The notes below the pieces were generated by a model that was not told where the DNA came from, ran no database searches, and was given only the letters and a program-made list of their open reading frames with translations. 64,000 bases of DNA from Opitutales bacterium (GTDB lineage Bacteria > Verrucomicrobiota > Verrucomicrobiia > Opitutales > UBA2987): positions 160,308 to 224,307 of the forward strand of contig JAJFLU010000022.1 in the NCBI GenBank assembly GCA_021772515.1, written 5' to 3'. Shown here piece by piece: positions 8,529 to 17,214 of this stretch. Made by a program: the position numbers and the translations under genes. Position 1 is the stretch's first letter. Each line of letters opens with the position of its first letter.

Positions 8529-9137
8529 ATGGTAGCCAAACCTGAAAACATTTACCCGGAGTTTGACCGCATGCTGGCCAGGGAGGACAAAGAGGCTCTC
8601 CTGATGCAGCGTGGAATCGTGCTTTGGCTTTTTGGCCTGAGCGGATCGGGCAAGAGCGCTTTGGCCAATGCGCTGGAACGCAAATTACATGAGGAGGGCT
8701 TTTGCACGAAAATTCTGGATGGTGATAACATTCGCACCGGATTGAACAGCAATCTTGGTTTCTCCGACGAGGACAGGACAGAAAATATCCGTCGCATTGC
8801 GGAGGTGGCCAAGCTCTTTCTCAATACCGGCGTGGTGACCATCGTCGCCTTTATCTCACCCGGAAAAGCCCATCGGCAAGCGGCGCGGGAGGTTATTGGC
8901 TCGGGCGATTTTGTGGAAGCATTTGTCAACTGCTCCTTCGAGGTTTGCTCCCAGCGGGATCCCAAGGGCCTCTATGCGCAAGCGAAGGGAGGGGAGATTA
9001 AAAATTTTACAGGCCGAGATTCCCTTTTTGAGGAGCCCGATGACCCCGATCTGATTCTCGACACGGAATATGACAGCCTTGAAACTTGTTTAAAAAAGCT
9101 GTACCTGCATATTTTGCCGAAAATAAGAGTAAATTGA
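8529..9137 (+). CDS. cysC: Adenylyl-sulfate kinase
   Basis: Phosphorylates APS to PAPS with ATP in sulfate assimilation. The 202-aa protein has the P-loop GLSGSGKS at residues 36-43, the LDGDNIRTGLNSNLGFS segment that binds APS, DRTENIRRIAEVAKLF, and the FISPGKAHRQ loop typical of the family. The C-terminal segment carries DPKGLYAQAKGGEIKNFTG. It is a free-standing kinase, not fused to CysN. It leads a plus-strand set with cysD 66 bp and cysN about 1 kb downstream, so PAPS is the likely end product of this locus. No reductase gene (cysH) is seen in the window. Confidence 0.94.
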   Translation: MVAKPENIYPEFDRMLAREDKEALLMQRGIVLWLFGLSGSGKSALANALERKLHEEGFCTKILDGDNIRTGLNSNLGFSDEDRTENIRRIAEVAKLFLNTGVVTIVAFISPGKAHRQAAREVIGSGDFVEAFVNCSFEVCSQRDPKGLYAQAKGGEIKNFTGRDSLFEEPDDPDLILDTEYDSLETCLKKLYLHILPKIRVN

Positions 9138-9203
9138 GGCATCAACTTATCCTTTTTTCAAGCTAACCGATAAAACAAGCTTCAAGAATCGCATATTTGA
9201 ATC

Positions 9204-10112
9204 ATGCACCATACCTACACGGTCAAGCACCTGAAGCACCTCGAATCCGAAAGCATATTTTTGCTGAGGGAAACGGTTGCCCAATTCCAAAATCCGGTGC
9301 TCCTCTTTTCCGGGGGCAAAGATTCCATCGTGATTGCCCATTTGGCCCGCAAGGCTTTTTGGCCCGCCCGGATGCCCTTTCCGTTACTCCATATCGATAC
9401 AGGGCATAACTTTCCCGAAACGATCGCCTTTCGCGACCGGATGGTAGAGGAGATTGGAGCCCGGCTGATAGTTAGCTCGGTGCAGGACTCCATCGATAAC
9501 CAACGGGTGGTGGAGGAGAAAGGGCCAAATCCGAGCCGCAACGCCTTGCAGACCGTCACGCTTTTGGATGCCATCAAGGAACAACAGTTCGATGCAGCCA
9601 TCGGCGGAGCCCGGCGTGATGAAGAAAAGTCACGGGCCAAAGAACGATTCTTCTCCCATCGGGACGAATTCGGGCAATGGGATCCCAAGAATCAAAGGCC
9701 CGAATTGTGGAATCTTTTTAACGGGAGGAAGCATTTGGGGGAGCATTTCCGCATCTTTCCTTTGAGCAATTGGACGGAGATGGACGTCTGGCAGTATATC
9801 AAGATCGAGAGCCTTGATCTGCCGACGCTATATTTTACCCATGAGCGCGAAACCGTGCAGCGCAATGGGGCGTTGTTGGCTATGACTGATTTCATCACTC
9901 TGCTCGACGGGGAGAAAATCGAAACCAAACAGGTTCGCTTTCGGACGGTGGGTGATGCCACCTGCACCGGCGCCGTGGAATCTCAGGCGGCAACAGTGGA
10001 CGATATAATCCAGGAAGTCGCCGCCGCCCGAATTGCCGAGAGAGGGACCAGAGTGGATGATAAAAGAACGGAGAACGCCATGGAGGACCGCAAGCGAGAG
10101 GGTTATTTTTAA
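9204..10112 (+). CDS. cysD: Sulfate adenylyltransferase subunit 2
   Basis: The catalytic ATP-pyrophosphatase subunit that adenylates sulfate to APS; it works as a CysDN heterodimer driven by GTP. At 302 aa it matches the family length. Motifs seen: LLFSGGKDSIVIAHLA (PP-loop), LLHIDTGHNFPET, AAIGGARRDEEKSRAKERFFS and RIFPLSNWTEMDVWQYI. It ends with GAVESQAATVDDIIQEVAAARIAERGTR. cysC lies upstream and cysN 38 bp downstream, a standard sulfate-activation operon. Confidence 0.97.
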   Translation: MHHTYTVKHLKHLESESIFLLRETVAQFQNPVLLFSGGKDSIVIAHLARKAFWPARMPFPLLHIDTGHNFPETIAFRDRMVEEIGARLIVSSVQDSIDNQRVVEEKGPNPSRNALQTVTLLDAIKEQQFDAAIGGARRDEEKSRAKERFFSHRDEFGQWDPKNQRPELWNLFNGRKHLGEHFRIFPLSNWTEMDVWQYIKIESLDLPTLYFTHERETVQRNGALLAMTDFITLLDGEKIETKQVRFRTVGDATCTGAVESQAATVDDIIQEVAAARIAERGTRVDDKRTENAMEDRKREGYF

Positions 10113-10150
10113 CCGCCCGGGAGGTTCTTGAGAATAAATACAACAAAACC

Positions 10151-11422
10151 ATGAGCGAAAAAACAAGTTACCAGGATATGGACCTGCTGCGTTTCACGAC
10201 GGCTGGAAGCGTCGATGATGGCAAAAGCACGCTCATTGGGCGACTGTTATGCGATACCAAAACGATTTTTGAGGACCAACTGGAGGCAGCCACACTATCG
10301 AGCCAGCGCCGGGGGGATGAAAATCTTAATTTGGCGTTGCTTACCGATGGCCTCCGGGCGGAGCGGGAGCAGGGGATCACCATCGATGTGGCCTACCGAT
10401 ATTTTGCCACCCCCAAGAGAAAGTTTATCATCGCAGACACCCCCGGGCATATTCAATACACGCGCAATATGGTAACGGGGGCCTCGACCGCGAATCTGGC
10501 GATTATATTGGTCGATGCCCGCAAGGGAGTCATCGAGCAAACTTGCCGCCACGCCTTCATCGCTTCGCTCCTGCGCATCCAGCATATTGTATTTTGTATC
10601 AACAAGATGGACCTGGTTGACTACAGCGAGGAGGTTTACGAACGCATTGTAAAGGAATTCAAGCAGTTCGCCTCACGACTGGAAATTGCCGATATGAGCT
10701 TTATCCCGGTCAGCGCTTTGTACGGTGATAATGTGGTGGAGAAGAAGGAGAATATGCCTTGGTACCAGGGGCCTACCTTGTTGTATCACCTGGAAAATAT
10801 TTATATTGGCCCCGATGCGAACCAAATCGATCCTCGTTTTCCGGTGCAATGGGTGATCCGGCCCCATTCAAACAATCATCATGATTTTCGAGGATATGCC
10901 GGACGTGTGGCTGGAGGCGTTTTCAAGCCGGGGGACGAAATCCAAGTGCTTCAGTCGGGGTTTACTTCGCGGATAAAAGCTATCAATACCTTCGATGGCG
11001 AGCTAGCGGAGGCTTTCTACCCGCTTTCTGTCGCCATCACGATCGAGGACGAAATTGATATCGGTCGAGGTGATATGATTGCAAAGCCCCAAAATTTCCC
11101 CCAATGCGGCCAGGATATTGACGTTATGCTTTGTTGGTTTTCCGAGAAGAATAATCTGCGTCACCGCGGTAAGTATATTTTGCGGCATACCACGAGGGAG
11201 GTCAAAGCGCTGGTCAAGGAAGTGAAATACAAGATCGACGTGAATACTCTGCATAAAATCGAGAATGATCTGGAGATTGGTCTCAATGAGATCGGACGTA
11301 TTTCACTGCGCACCTCACAGCCGCTTTTTTACGACACCTACCGGCGCAACCGCATCACAGGCAGCATTGTCCTGATCGACGAATTCAGCAATGAAACGGT
11401 GGCCGCCGGAATGATTCGCTAG
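10151..11422 (+). CDS. cysN: Sulfate adenylyltransferase subunit 1 (GTPase)
   Basis: EF-Tu-like GTPase that drives APS synthesis by CysD. The 423-aa protein carries G1 AGSVDDGKSTLIG, G3 DTPGHIQYTRNM, G4 NKMD and two C-terminal beta-barrel domains. It stops where stand-alone CysN proteins stop; there is no APS kinase extension, in keeping with the separate cysC upstream. The gene converges with the HDOD gene, with only 36 bp between the two stops. Confidence 0.97.
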   Translation: MSEKTSYQDMDLLRFTTAGSVDDGKSTLIGRLLCDTKTIFEDQLEAATLSSQRRGDENLNLALLTDGLRAEREQGITIDVAYRYFATPKRKFIIADTPGHIQYTRNMVTGASTANLAIILVDARKGVIEQTCRHAFIASLLRIQHIVFCINKMDLVDYSEEVYERIVKEFKQFASRLEIADMSFIPVSALYGDNVVEKKENMPWYQGPTLLYHLENIYIGPDANQIDPRFPVQWVIRPHSNNHHDFRGYAGRVAGGVFKPGDEIQVLQSGFTSRIKAINTFDGELAEAFYPLSVAITIEDEIDIGRGDMIAKPQNFPQCGQDIDVMLCWFSEKNNLRHRGKYILRHTTREVKALVKEVKYKIDVNTLHKIENDLEIGLNEIGRISLRTSQPLFYDTYRRNRITGSIVLIDEFSNETVAAGMIR

Positions 11423-11458
11423 AGCGAGCCACCGAAATAAACTATTTGTATTATACCG

Positions 11459-12298
11459 CTATTTGTAACGGTTGATGACTTCCTGTAGATTTTCTCTGGT
11501 CTTATCGCAAATATCCACAAAATCCTCCTCGGAAAATCCGAGGTAATTCAGGGCCGATTGTTTTTCGTCGAGGTCTGTGGGATCCATACCGTGTCCCGTG
11601 CCGATTGTTTTGGCAACGATATTGGCCATTTGCACAACATAGGGTAGGGGTTCGTCAATTTCCTCCGGCGTGTGGTGATAAATGATTCCCGTGACAATAC
11701 TTTCCGGCAATTTCCAGTGCTGGGCCACCAGTCCGCCAACTTCCCCGTGATGGACGAGAAGCAGTTCCGATTCAGCCTGCCTTTCACTGGCCCCTCCCTT
11801 TTGCCGGGCAGTGTTGAGCAAACCGAGGGTGTCCGCATCCAGATATTGCATGAGGACGAGTTTTCCGACATCGTGGAGCAAGGCGGTGGTGAAACTTTCC
11901 TGGGGAACCTCGACTGAGGTTCGGCCTTTAAAAATATCAACCGCCAGCGCAGAAGCTATCGAATGTTTCCATAATTCCCCCTCCGTGAGGCCATACTCGG
12001 GAATGGATTGATTGAATTCTTTACGAACGCTGGCGGCCATGGCCACTTCGAGTATAATACCCGTGCCCATGCGCATAACGGCATCGTCCACACTTGTGAC
12101 TGGCATGGTGTTGGCGCTGGCGGCTGAGTTAGCCCACCGCAGGAGTCGGGCCGTCAAAGATTGATCGTAGGAGATAACTTCGGCAATTTCGTTAAGATCT
12201 GTATCGTCGCTCACGACCATTGAGGCCAGACGAGTCACGCTCATCGGAAGAGGCTCAAGATCACTTGAACTACTAATCACTTCGTCTAAATTGATCAT
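11459..12298 (-). CDS. HDOD domain signalling protein
   Basis: A 279-aa single-domain HDOD protein. The core motif set is LPMSVTRLASMV, YDQSLTARLLRWANSA, ALLHDVGKLVLMQYL and HHTPEEI. HDOD domains resemble HD phosphohydrolases and usually act in signal transduction or protein interaction. It keeps an HD dipeptide (LLHDVGK) and an HH pair, so metal binding is possible, but enzymatic activity is not proved by this. It is the last gene of the che cluster, 73 bp after cheR, suggesting a link to motility or chemotaxis control. Confidence 0.87.
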   Translation of the reverse strand: MINLDEVISSSSDLEPLPMSVTRLASMVVSDDTDLNEIAEVISYDQSLTARLLRWANSAASANTMPVTSVDDAVMRMGTGIILEVAMAASVRKEFNQSIPEYGLTEGELWKHSIASALAVDIFKGRTSVEVPQESFTTALLHDVGKLVLMQYLDADTLGLLNTARQKGGASERQAESELLLVHHGEVGGLVAQHWKLPESIVTGIIYHHTPEEIDEPLPYVVQMANIVAKTIGTGHGMDPTDLDEKQSALNYLGFSEEDFVDICDKTRENLQEVINRYK

Positions 12299-12371
12299 TA
12301 TTGTTGTTTACCTGGAATTATAGTGCTGACTAATATTAACGTTAAAATGCTTGGTTGCCACGGTCCATACT

Positions 12372-13202
12372 TCAAGTGCGAACTCTATAACAAGTAGTTT
12401 TATTGAGTCTCAGCACCTCAAATGAATCATCGAGATTAATCGTCGTTTCGGCAGCGCCAAGAAATAAATAACCACCGGGTTTCAGCACTGCTCGCGCTTT
12501 GCGAAGTATTTCCTTTTTAACCTGCGGCGTAAAGTAAATCATCACGTTTCTTAAAAATATTACATCCATTTTGGGCAAAAAAGGCCATTGCTCCACCAGG
12601 TTCATTTGCCGGAAAGTAACCATTTTCATGATGTCATCTTTTATCCGGGCATTTCGGCCATCTTGCTGAAAATATTTGACCATCAACATGGCGGGGAGAC
12701 CACGGTTGATTTCGAGTTTTGAATACAAACCGGCTCTGGCTCTGCTGATCATTTCGGCTGAAAGATCGCAACCGAGGATTTTAACATCCCAACCCTCTCT
12801 CATCGGAAAATAATCCTTGATGATCATGGCGATGGTGTAGGGTTCCTGCCCACTTGAGCAGGCTGCGGACCAGATATTCAATTCCTTCTTCGGGTTGGAG
12901 CCATTGCACATTTCCGGGAGGATTCTTTCTTTCAGCACCTGGAAGGGATGGAGGTCGCGAAACCAGGAAGTTTCGTTGGTCGTCATGGCATCGACAACGC
13001 TTTCCAGGAGTGATTTGTCCATGCCGCTGCGCAATTTACTCATCAACTCTTCCAATGAGGTCAGACTCCTTTTTCTAGCGACCTGGAGCAGGCGCGATTC
13101 AACGAGATACTCTTTGCCGTCATCAAGGACGATGGCCGAGCGTCTTTTCACGAAATCGCGAATATAATCAAAATCTGCCGGACTGATTGAAAAAGTGACC
13201 AT
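12372..13202 (-). CDS. cheR: Chemotaxis protein methyltransferase
   Basis: SAM-dependent enzyme that methylates receptor glutamates. The 276-aa protein has the N-terminal helical CheR domain (FDYIRDFVKRRSAIVLDDGKEYLVESRL), TTNETSWFRDLHPFQVL, the SAM-binding WSAACSSGQEPYTIAMII, and C-terminal VIFLRNVMIYFTPQVKKEIL and GGYLFLGAAETT. Only 12 bp separate it from cheB upstream, so the pair is co-transcribed. The receptor in this cluster lacks an obvious C-terminal CheR-tethering pentapeptide. Confidence 0.96.
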   Translation of the reverse strand: MVTFSISPADFDYIRDFVKRRSAIVLDDGKEYLVESRLLQVARKRSLTSLEELMSKLRSGMDKSLLESVVDAMTTNETSWFRDLHPFQVLKERILPEMCNGSNPKKELNIWSAACSSGQEPYTIAMIIKDYFPMREGWDVKILGCDLSAEMISRARAGLYSKLEINRGLPAMLMVKYFQQDGRNARIKDDIMKMVTFRQMNLVEQWPFLPKMDVIFLRNVMIYFTPQVKKEILRKARAVLKPGGYLFLGAAETTINLDDSFEVLRLNKTTCYRVRT

Positions 13203-13214
13203 TTTTTATAAATA

Positions 13215-14327
13215 CTAAACCGTTAATCTTTGCTTGCCGTTGTGCAGCTTCATGCTCTCATTGACAATTCTTGTGATGGCTGATGTTATCTGTTGCAGAG
13301 GGAGGATTTTTTCCGCCAACCCCGCCTCGGCTACATAACCGGGCATTCCCCAAACAACACTGGTCTCCTTATCCTGCACAATTACCCTACCGCCGCCTGA
13401 AATAATATCTTGGCAACCCCGAAGACCGTCTTTCCCCATACCGGTGAGGATGACTCCAAGGGTATTGCCTCCATAAACATTGGCGACCGATCTGAATAGT
13501 ACATCAACAGCCGGTCGGCAGGAGTTTTCCTGGGTGTCCTGATTGAGCTCAAGGGTGCGGACAATGGCATTACCGCCGATTGTCATATGAAAATTTCCGG
13601 GCGCAATCCAGACAGTTCCCGGTTCCAGTAAGGCTCCTTCGAGTCCCTCGCGAACCAGCAGGTTGGAATTTTTTGACAAACTATTGGCCAGTAACCCCGT
13701 GAAAGTTGGCGGCATGTGCTGCACAATGACGACCGGTATGGGAAAATTGGCGGGAAGCTGGGGAATCACTTTTGCGAGGGCATTGGGGCCTCCCGTGGAA
13801 ACTCCAATGGCCAAAATATCAATCCTTTTAGAGGAGGCTGCTGACCTGGTGACGGCCTTTATCGAGCCTTTTCCGGGCATAGAAGACAGCCGCGATTGGT
13901 TCGTTTTAAACTCGGCGACAAATGGGCATAGCGCCTTGACTTTGGGGATCAGTTCTTCTGCCACTTGCCGGAGCGCTCCAGCGAGGTCACGCATTTGCGA
14001 AGGCTTGGTCACGTAGTCACTAGCCCCTCTTTTCAACGCCTCTAGGGTGGCCGATGCGGCCCGTTCAGTAATGGAACTGAACATAATAACCGGTAAATTT
14101 TTGTAGGTTTTACGGATTTCGGTGAGGGTTTGCAGCCCATCCATCTCCGGCATTTCGACATCGAGGGTGATTAAATCGGGATTGATCTGCGGAATTTTAG
14201 AGAGGGCGATTTTACCATTGGCTGCGATACCCGCCACTTCCAGGGCTGGATCGGCTTCAAGGGCCTTCGATATCAACCGCCGTATCACGGCGGAATCGTC
14301 GACTACTAAAATGCGGGCTTTTGGCAT
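13215..14327 (-). CDS. cheB: Chemotaxis response regulator, protein-glutamate methylesterase
   Basis: Removes receptor methyl groups (and deamidates glutamines) when phosphorylated by CheA. The 370-aa protein has a receiver domain (VVDDSAVIRRLI, phospho-Asp in LITLDVEMPEMDG, FSSITERAA, YVTKP), a linker, then the esterase domain with GVSTGGPNAL (catalytic Ser), VIVQHMPPTFTGLL (His) and GVILTGMGKDG (Asp). It is 13 bp downstream of cheY and 12 bp upstream of cheR. Confidence 0.97.
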   Translation of the reverse strand: MPKARILVVDDSAVIRRLISKALEADPALEVAGIAANGKIALSKIPQINPDLITLDVEMPEMDGLQTLTEIRKTYKNLPVIMFSSITERAASATLEALKRGASDYVTKPSQMRDLAGALRQVAEELIPKVKALCPFVAEFKTNQSRLSSMPGKGSIKAVTRSAASSKRIDILAIGVSTGGPNALAKVIPQLPANFPIPVVIVQHMPPTFTGLLANSLSKNSNLLVREGLEGALLEPGTVWIAPGNFHMTIGGNAIVRTLELNQDTQENSCRPAVDVLFRSVANVYGGNTLGVILTGMGKDGLRGCQDIISGGGRVIVQDKETSVVWGMPGYVAEAGLAEKILPLQQITSAITRIVNESMKLHNGKQRLTV

Positions 14328-14340
14328 TACTCTTTTCCGT

Positions 14341-14706
14341 TCACAAGACTCCCAGAAGAGCCAATTTGTTTTCCAAATCTTCTTTGGTAAACGGTTTCAT
14401 CAAGTACTCATTGGCGCCTGCTTCAAGGGCCTGGGCTACTTTGTCCAGTTCGCTCTCGGTGGTCACCATCATGATAAACATATCGTTGTGTTCTGGAAGG
14501 GCGCGCACGGCGCAGACGAAATCATACCCGTTCATCACCGGCATATTCCAGTCCACAAGAGCGACATTCGCGCCTCCTGCCTCAGCGAGCCTTTCGAGGG
14601 CTTCTTTGCCATCGGCCGCTTCTATAGTTTCAAAACCTTGTCCTTTTAACATTTTGCGAACGAACATCCGCAAGGTACTTGAATCATCTACTATCAGTGC
14701 TTTCAT
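14341..14706 (-). CDS. cheY: CheY-like response regulator
   Basis: A single-domain 121-aa receiver that would carry the phosphoryl signal from CheA to the motor. Visible residues are the acidic pair in IVDDSSTLRMF, the phospho-acceptor Asp in VALVDWNMPVMNGYDF, the Thr-type switch in IMMVTTESE and the Lys in YLMKPF. It leads the cheY-cheB-cheR-HDOD run. No flagellar gene is present in the window, so the output device is not shown. Confidence 0.92.
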   Translation of the reverse strand: MKALIVDDSSTLRMFVRKMLKGQGFETIEAADGKEALERLAEAGGANVALVDWNMPVMNGYDFVCAVRALPEHNDMFIMMVTTESELDKVAQALEAGANEYLMKPFTKEDLENKLALLGVL

Positions 14707-14828
14707 CTCATTGAATAGATTGTTGGTTATATCGCAACCGTTTGGGATCGTGGGTCAACACCGGGTTATCGGCGGCTTTTGTCAGTTAAATAGCCAATTC
14801 TCAAAAGAAGTTCGTTTTTATAAAATCA

Positions 14829-15581
14829 TCAGGAAAAAGAGGTTCCCTGGGGGATGAAAACTCGTGGTCCAAAGTAATCGATATACTTTACCGACCAATG
14901 GCTCCACTGGCGTTCTTCGATATCTTTCCATGCCTGATATTTCTCCAAACAAGTCCCGTAAAGAGCCTGTGCGATATCGAATTCTCTTTCTCCGAGGTCT
15001 TTCGATTCATAGAGGAAATGCGCTTTGTCGTTTTTATAGCGATCCCAGGGGCAGATGTAGATACGAATGCGATCGACCTTTCCGTCAACCTTTCCATCTA
15101 CTCGCCGATCCTCAAGAATCATGTCGATTCGGTCGCGCTTGGTTCTGTCATCCGGCAATTTCCTGCCCATTGAAATGGTCAACCCCTCATATTGCTCATT
15201 TTCGCTCCAGTTGTTATGGTAGAATGTAAAGGCCATTCGCAGGGGATCGGCCTGTAGGTCTTTTACGAAATCTCGATAATCCGGTGGTATTTCCTGCCCC
15301 AGATGTTCGAGAATATTCTTAACTCCATCAAAGTAATCCCGATCCTCGTTGAAATCATGAATATGGGCGCGGAACACATTCAGCCCATATTTGTTCCAGG
15401 CGCGCGACCAGCCCAATCCTTTTCGCTGTCTTTTTGCCTCGAGCAAATTCATCAGCTTGGCCAATACGATGGGCGGTTTTTTTTGCAGGTTCAACTCGCG
15501 CTGCAAAGTGCCCATCGAGAGATCCTCGGGGTTGATGGACTCTTTGTCGAGGGTGAGGGTAGTGGTGGTGGTGGGTTTCAT
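14829..15581 (-). CDS. Protein of unknown function within the chemotaxis cluster
   Basis: A 250-aa protein that I do not recognise. It has a Thr-rich N-terminus (MKPTTTTTLTLDKES), a central soluble mixed segment rich in charged and aromatic residues (RAHIHDFNEDRDYF, FTFYHNNWSENEQYEGL) and a DGKVDGKVD tandem. There is no signal peptide or membrane segment. The last third is Trp/Tyr-rich (YQAWKDIEERQWSHWSVKYIDYFGPRVFIP). It is translated on the same strand as its neighbours, 53 bp downstream of the ABC1 kinase gene and 122 bp upstream of cheY. Codon use looks like the neighbours and the opposite strand has only fragmented ORFs, so it is probably a real gene. Confidence 0.75.
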   Translation of the reverse strand: MKPTTTTTLTLDKESINPEDLSMGTLQRELNLQKKPPIVLAKLMNLLEAKRQRKGLGWSRAWNKYGLNVFRAHIHDFNEDRDYFDGVKNILEHLGQEIPPDYRDFVKDLQADPLRMAFTFYHNNWSENEQYEGLTISMGRKLPDDRTKRDRIDMILEDRRVDGKVDGKVDRIRIYICPWDRYKNDKAHFLYESKDLGEREFDIAQALYGTCLEKYQAWKDIEERQWSHWSVKYIDYFGPRVFIPQGTSFS

Positions 15582-15634
15582 GATTTCGTTAGTCAGCCAG
15601 TTCGATTTTTCGTTTTCAAAATGGTTTGGGCCTA

Positions 15635-17173
15635 TTATTGCAGCCAGACCCTCACCCTTTTATTGCCTTCTTCGGTCTTGAATAGATCGCCCGGAGGTAA
15701 ATCGTAAGCCATCGCCTGAGAGGATATTTTTTCCAGGTCGATGGCGCGATTCTCGAGGGATTCCCGAAGCTCATCGGGAATGAGATCGGCCAGACATTCC
15801 ACGGCGGCAGCTCCAAAAGTTAGTTTTATCTTGGTCATTCCGTTTTCACGGACCTGGATATTCAATGTTTCTGATAGCATGAATCTTTTTTTATTTTCGA
15901 TTTGCGGGGGGGCCTCTGGCTGAACGATACCCTTTTGGTCAGCAAGAATTTCGGCCAACGTCTCCCTCCAGTTAAAAGGCGCATCCAGAGCTTTCAGGTA
16001 CTGAACCATTCCCTGAAAGGCACGGATTATGTAAATAATGTCGGGCGGTCCCGCCAATCGAAAATTTTGCCGAAAATCTCCAAGGATTTTCGATATTTTC
16101 TCACTGAGGCGCCAATCGGCGATGGAAAATGAGTGGTCGCCAAACGGCGCCAAGAGGATTTTTGTGGTATCGACCAGGAGGTGTTCCATGGGTCGAAGCA
16201 TTTCGCTGTTGAAGCCCATTTTTAGATAGGCCGATAATACCTTTTCGCGGTCGTAATCTCCGTCCAGTGAGGTTTTCAGGAGACTTGCCATGCCGGTGGC
16301 GATGTCCTCATCAATACATTTGACACATCCGAAATCGATCAGCCCGAGAATGGGGTTGCCGCCATTTCTCTGAAACCGGTAGTTGCCCGGATGGGGGTCG
16401 GCATGGACCTCCTTCCAACGCAGGCAACTGGACAGGAACAATTTCAATAGCAAACGGGAAATTTCAGCTCTTTCCTGTACCGACCATTCTCTGGCCACAC
16501 TGATATTTTCGCCTTTAACCCAGGTCATGGTCAGAATTTTGTCATTGCTGAGAGAATCAACCACGCAGGGCGACTGCACTTGATCCCATTCTTCAAAACG
16601 CTTGGTAAATTTGGTTAAATTTTTGGCCTCCGCCTGGAAATCGATTTCCATTTCCAGCATGGAGCCAATTTCCTTCCGGTAGGCGGCAATGTCAAAGCCC
16701 CGGCGAAGGTCGCCCACTGGAGCGGTTAGCCAGCCCAGCGCCTTCAAATCAAGATGCAGCCCTTCGGCAATTCCGGGATACCTCACCTTGATTGCCACAT
16801 CACTTCCGTCCGGCAGTTGCGCCTGATGCACCTGCGCAATGGATGCGGAAATTCCCTCCTCCTCGATCTGCGAAAAACTGCTGAGACAGGATTCGCCCAA
16901 ACTATCCTGCATCTGCTTTTGGATTGTCTCAAAAGGCAGTGAGGGTGGGGCCTCCGTCAGCACCGCGTAGTTGGGGTCGGTTTGCGTCAACTCTCCCAGA
17001 GATAGTATTTGCCCCAATTTTTGAGGAATTCCGTGCAGGGAACCGAGGCGGTTAACCACTGCGGTTCGCGCTTTCCCGCTTCGAGTTTCGGAGCGCTGCC
17101 AAAACCTCAGCATGGCCATTTCTTTGGCCAGCAATCCTAGCTGAATCGCGCGGTTGAATGATTGTTTTGCCAA
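15635..17173 (-). CDS. ABC1/AarF/UbiB family atypical kinase
   Basis: A 512-aa member of the ABC1 (ADCK/UbiB) family of kinase-like ATPases, linked in other organisms to quinone or lipid metabolism. Motifs: the KxGQ helix (GIPQKLGQILSLGE), VAIKVRYPGI (nucleotide-binding Lys), EIDFQAEAKNL, the catalytic HADPHPGNYRF and the metal-binding GLIDFGCVK. A C-terminal extension of roughly 150 residues after the kinase core ends with LIPDELRESLENRAIDLEKISSQ. No strong C-terminal membrane pair like that of UbiB is evident. It lies 41 bp downstream of hemA and is probably co-transcribed with it. The substrate is unknown. Confidence 0.88.
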   Translation of the reverse strand: MAKQSFNRAIQLGLLAKEMAMLRFWQRSETRSGKARTAVVNRLGSLHGIPQKLGQILSLGELTQTDPNYAVLTEAPPSLPFETIQKQMQDSLGESCLSSFSQIEEEGISASIAQVHQAQLPDGSDVAIKVRYPGIAEGLHLDLKALGWLTAPVGDLRRGFDIAAYRKEIGSMLEMEIDFQAEAKNLTKFTKRFEEWDQVQSPCVVDSLSNDKILTMTWVKGENISVAREWSVQERAEISRLLLKLFLSSCLRWKEVHADPHPGNYRFQRNGGNPILGLIDFGCVKCIDEDIATGMASLLKTSLDGDYDREKVLSAYLKMGFNSEMLRPMEHLLVDTTKILLAPFGDHSFSIADWRLSEKISKILGDFRQNFRLAGPPDIIYIIRAFQGMVQYLKALDAPFNWRETLAEILADQKGIVQPEAPPQIENKKRFMLSETLNIQVRENGMTKIKLTFGAAAVECLADLIPDELRESLENRAIDLEKISSQAMAYDLPPGDLFKTEEGNKRVRVWLQ

Positions 17174-17214
17174 TAAATTATTCCTTAACTGATAATTATT
17201 TGATTTATTGAATT

